DNA from: Strigamia acuminata
Lineage: Eukaryota > Arthropoda > Chilopoda > Geophilomorpha > Linotaeniidae
Reading direction: 5' to 3'
NCBI GenBank assembly: GCA_949358305.1
Contig: OX442324.1
Coordinates: 5,337,575-5,401,574, forward strand
DNA length: 64,000 nt
Under the pieces are notes generated by a model that worked only from the letters and a program-made list of their open reading frames with translations, was not told where the DNA came from and did no database searches. Positions within the stretch are counted from its first letter, which is position 1. Each line of letters begins with the position of its first letter. The translations under genes and the position numbers were made by a program. This document shows positions 60,919-64,000 of the stretch, in pieces.

Positions 60919-63900
60919 CTGTCAAAGACAAACAGAAAAGTGTTAAAGTATCGTTGAATAGAAGTAAAGTGCGCAACAATAAAACTAGCGGTTTTCTATT
61001 GTCGTCAAAAAGGGTGTTCGATTGATGCCTGAAAGGTGTTCCTTTTCCACCTCAGCAGGAGACGTGCTATTCATAGCCAACTTATGAGACTTAAACAACC
61101 CAAGTTGAAAAGCTCCGCCTGCATCCACTTCACACGAATACACCTCTGCAATGCAGCCAAGCGTAAATAGGAGATGGCAACAAGCAGCTGCAAAGCACTG
61201 AATAGCCCAACATCTACGAGTGGATGCCCGGCCCCCGTTGACTCTAACGATACCAATACAGCCGGAAGGATTTAAGCGCAAAATAAGTGTGCGAATATCG
61301 TATAAAGAGTAGGTGCGTACCAACATACGAGACGTTTCCGCAGTTTTCACACTTTATATTCGAATCAAAACAAAAATACGAAACACTTTCGTCGGATTCT
61401 CGCCAATCATCTACGCCAATCATCTTAGTGGTATCTTACAGCTCTTTTAATGTAGGGATTTGTCGAAAATTTTCTGACAATTTCATTAAGTTAATTCCTA
61501 CGCTCAAATTGTTAAATAATTTAAAAAAAAAATTTCACAACACGTGATTTTTTTTTTAAAATTTCTTCTGGAACCAAGTTGACGATCATCTTGTTAGTTG
61601 AAAATGAGAAATTGCTAATGTTATGTTTCTTTTTTTTTTTTAATTTTTTTTTTTTTTTTTACATTTTTAATCAAATACTGTAGTAATTGGTGTTAGAAAA
61701 ATAAGTGGCAACGAACATTTCAATTTAATTAAACTCAAAACGATTCCCCATGCAACTCAATGCAAAGAAGAAAAATGTGAAACATGTGCCAAAATCACAA
61801 CTTGTTTTTCTCTCCTTCCAAATCTTATTTCCACGTCTTGCTTTCAACTTGACTGATTTCCCTTATGCTGCACTCACGAGGGAGGACAACGAGCCAATCA
61901 GATGCCAATGTGATCAGCAAATTCACAACTCACCATCGTTTAACAACTAAACTTTTAAAGACAAAAACACACCAATAAAAACCACCAAAAAACAAAAAAA
62001 AAACAAAAAAATCTAAAAAATAAAAAAAAAACGAAACAAAATTGAAACAAAATAAAATAAAAAAAAAAACATTCTGTTTGATGTTTTCCCCCATCGTCGT
62101 CAAGTGAAATAAGTCGCTCATCAAATCGACACCAAAAGTCCTTCTCGACCAAAGATGGAAGAAACAAGTCCGCTTGCCAAGAGTGCGCGCGAGTGCGCGT
62201 GAATCCCCATGGTAACGGAGATCAATCGACAGAGAACAAGCACTTGAGACGCTCCCAAACCGTTGTTCCTTCGCAAAGAACACCTCTCCCACACACCACC
62301 CTTCGTTGCAGCATCCCCAGATGGTGAGCACAACACACCCCTCTTTTTCCTTCGTCTCTAAGGGGGGTCTCTCGACGCCAAATTCAACACTCTTAAATCG
62401 GAAACCCGAGTCGATGGAGCGAACACAAGGCCACTGATTGGCGCCAGGTCCACGAACGAAAAGAGGAAGAGCCCTACTTCCTGTCTAGTAGCTACTTCCG
62501 TCCAAGTCTGTGACACGGTTGTGCGCCTCACGGATCAATTCGCCCTCGGTTCGTTTGCGCATGCCCAAAAAGATGATGACTTATATTTACAGAAATAAAT
62601 AAATAAGTAAATAAATTAAATAAATAAAAGTTGTTTATTGTACGCAATTTTTTTTATTTATTTATTTTTTATTTATTTATTTCTCTAATATAAGTTATTG
62701 TATATATTGTATGTAGATCGATTCGAGCAAAGTGTAAGTGTTCGAGACAGACCTTGCAATTACCAGGAAGTTGAATGGGAGTAAATAATGATGAAAACAG
62801 TTGTTTTCGAACGAGTTATTCAGCACGCCACTTACACTTATGGAATTTCGCTGTGGATATGATGCAGCTGTCATATGCAATGATGCTTTTCACAAACAAG
62901 AGTGGACACAAACAAGAGTGACAAATGTGGCCATTATATGGATTCTGGTGTTGCCGTTGGTGTTGAAGTGCAGTGCAGTGATGTCGGGATTAAGCATGTG
63001 AATAAGGTTTCATTAGTCACATTCTGCTCAAATCACTTTTAATCCGCTGTGTGAAAAAAGCGGCTAAAAGTGAAATAAATTGCTTCTCTAGTTGAATATA
63101 ATTTGATTAAATGCCATTTCGCATGAAATGTTAATTCGAAACGTAGTTAAAAAGCGACTTTTCTCAGCTTTGCTTTAAATTCGACGCGAAAACGAACGCG
63201 AAAACACCTCCCACTCGCTGCAATTCCAATGGTTGTCACGGGGATACTACGAATTTAATAATGTTATCGGCGTTCGTATAGCAAATTGCAAACAATCTAA
63301 ATAAGTCAATAAATTCTATTTCGTTGGGAAATTAAATAAATTGAAATTTGTACCAACTACCAATAACAATTCAACCGCAGATTAAAATAGCACTTACTTT
63401 CTGATTCTATGATCCTACCTTGGCAATGCCAAGACAACGACCATTAGCACTTAGCACGGCGACCTTTTCCACATAAACAAGTGTCTAAACATAGCTTTTC
63501 TATTGTCCCATTGAAAATGCAACTAGTCGAGTGTTCAAAATGCCTCCACAATTATTACGGTACATGTGGGTCCATATTTGAGTGTCAAATTAATTTTTTT
63601 TTTTAAATTTAAGAAGAAGAAAAAATTCTTTTAAAGAAAATTAAAAAAAAAAAATAACGTCAATAGTCGGCACAAAGCAGGTTTATCGACTGTTTTCCCA
63701 GCTTGAAAGAATCACAAGCGTGCAAAAAAAATAAAGACTAGATCGAACCGACAACATGCTAATCAATGTTTCAAGAAAAATTAATGATCAAGCAAAAGAA
63801 AAATTTAATTCCAGATTCTAATCGGCTCAAATGAAACTCCCACACATAAGTTTAGTAACAAAAATACTCAGTCATACCAATAATAATAAAAAAAAATCCA

Positions 63901-64000
63901 CAAGAAAAAGAATTCGAATTCAAAGTTGTTGATTATTTATCAAAGACGCAAAACGCCCAAGCCCGAACGGCCAACCGTATCAAATTTGTCACGCATCAAT
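60919..64000. other. Upstream of the visible SLC35F exons, no gene recognised
   Basis: Minus-strand frames at 60985-61350 and 61930-62331 have no recognisable domain and no donor in the phase needed to join exon 60809-60918. The segment 62160-62560 is less AT-rich than its surroundings and could hold a promoter or 5' untranslated exon of the SLC35F gene. A (TTTA)n/(AAAT)n stretch lies at 62597-62680. Confidence 0.45.

Noticed and set aside
60985-61350. 121-codon minus-strand frame just upstream of the first visible SLC35F exon
   Set aside because: No hydrophobic pattern typical of the transporter and no phase-compatible donor were found, so it was not joined to the gene.
61930-62331. 133-codon minus-strand frame as SLC35F exon 1
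   Set aside because: It runs into T-homopolymer sequence encoding mostly Phe, and no donor in the required phase follows. It does not resemble the family N-terminus.

Overview
The window is AT-rich eukaryotic nuclear DNA with spliced genes, short GT-AG introns, poly(A) signals, microsatellites and several classes of DNA-transposon debris. Two tracts built on the TTAGG/CCTAA pentamer (35926-36049 and 36475-36610), the arthropod-type telomere sequence, together with the gene content, suggest an arthropod. The ANKRD10-like and RNASEH2B genes are closer to the general animal set than to a fly-specific one. I cannot name the species.

Layout. 1-12 kb is gene-poor and holds transposon remains: a 1,001-bp foldback Tc1/mariner element, MITE-like elements and a fragment of a Mutator-type transposase. 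12.1-17.5 kb, minus strand, carries two tandemly duplicated four-exon leucine-rich-repeat genes plus decayed fragments of a further copy. 17.9-27.2 kb, plus strand, is gene-dense: a Jupiter/JPT microtubule-associated gene, COMMD5, and an ANKRD10-like ankyrin gene with two alternative last exons. 27.4-31.3 kb, minus strand, has TMEM185 and OCIAD1 (asrij). 31.6-35.0 kb is dominated by tandem repeats (33-, 49- and 22-bp units) and tRNA-like relics, possibly lying in the intron of a tiny two-exon reading frame. 35.4-35.9 kb, minus strand, has the last four exons of RNASEH2B; its 5' exons are replaced by a telomere-type/hairpin repeat block. 37.5-38.4 kb, minus strand, is a decayed adenosine kinase gene. 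41.3-60.9 kb, minus strand, is one long SLC35F1/F2-like transporter gene with eight visible coding exons and a 9.9-kb intron; its first coding exon was not found.

The genes are housekeeping loci with no shared pathway: microtubule binding (JPT), endosomal recycling (COMMD5), endosome/mitochondrial scaffold (OCIAD1), membrane proteins (TMEM185, SLC35F), genome maintenance (RNASEH2B) and purine salvage (ADK relic). Three closely spaced divergent arrangements (LRR-B/JPT, OCIAD1/tiny ORF and, less tightly, TMEM185 and its upstream region) suggest shared promoters. Exon boundaries were set by hand from splice signals and reading-frame continuity; every join given was checked for phase.

I see no convincing new multi-gene system. 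The most interesting items are the mutually exclusive last exons of the ANKRD10-like gene, the GC-AG intron in JPT, the LRR tandem pair with an in-frame 51-codon difference, the symmetric foldback Tc1 element, and the inverted telomere-type repeat block next to a truncated RNASEH2B.
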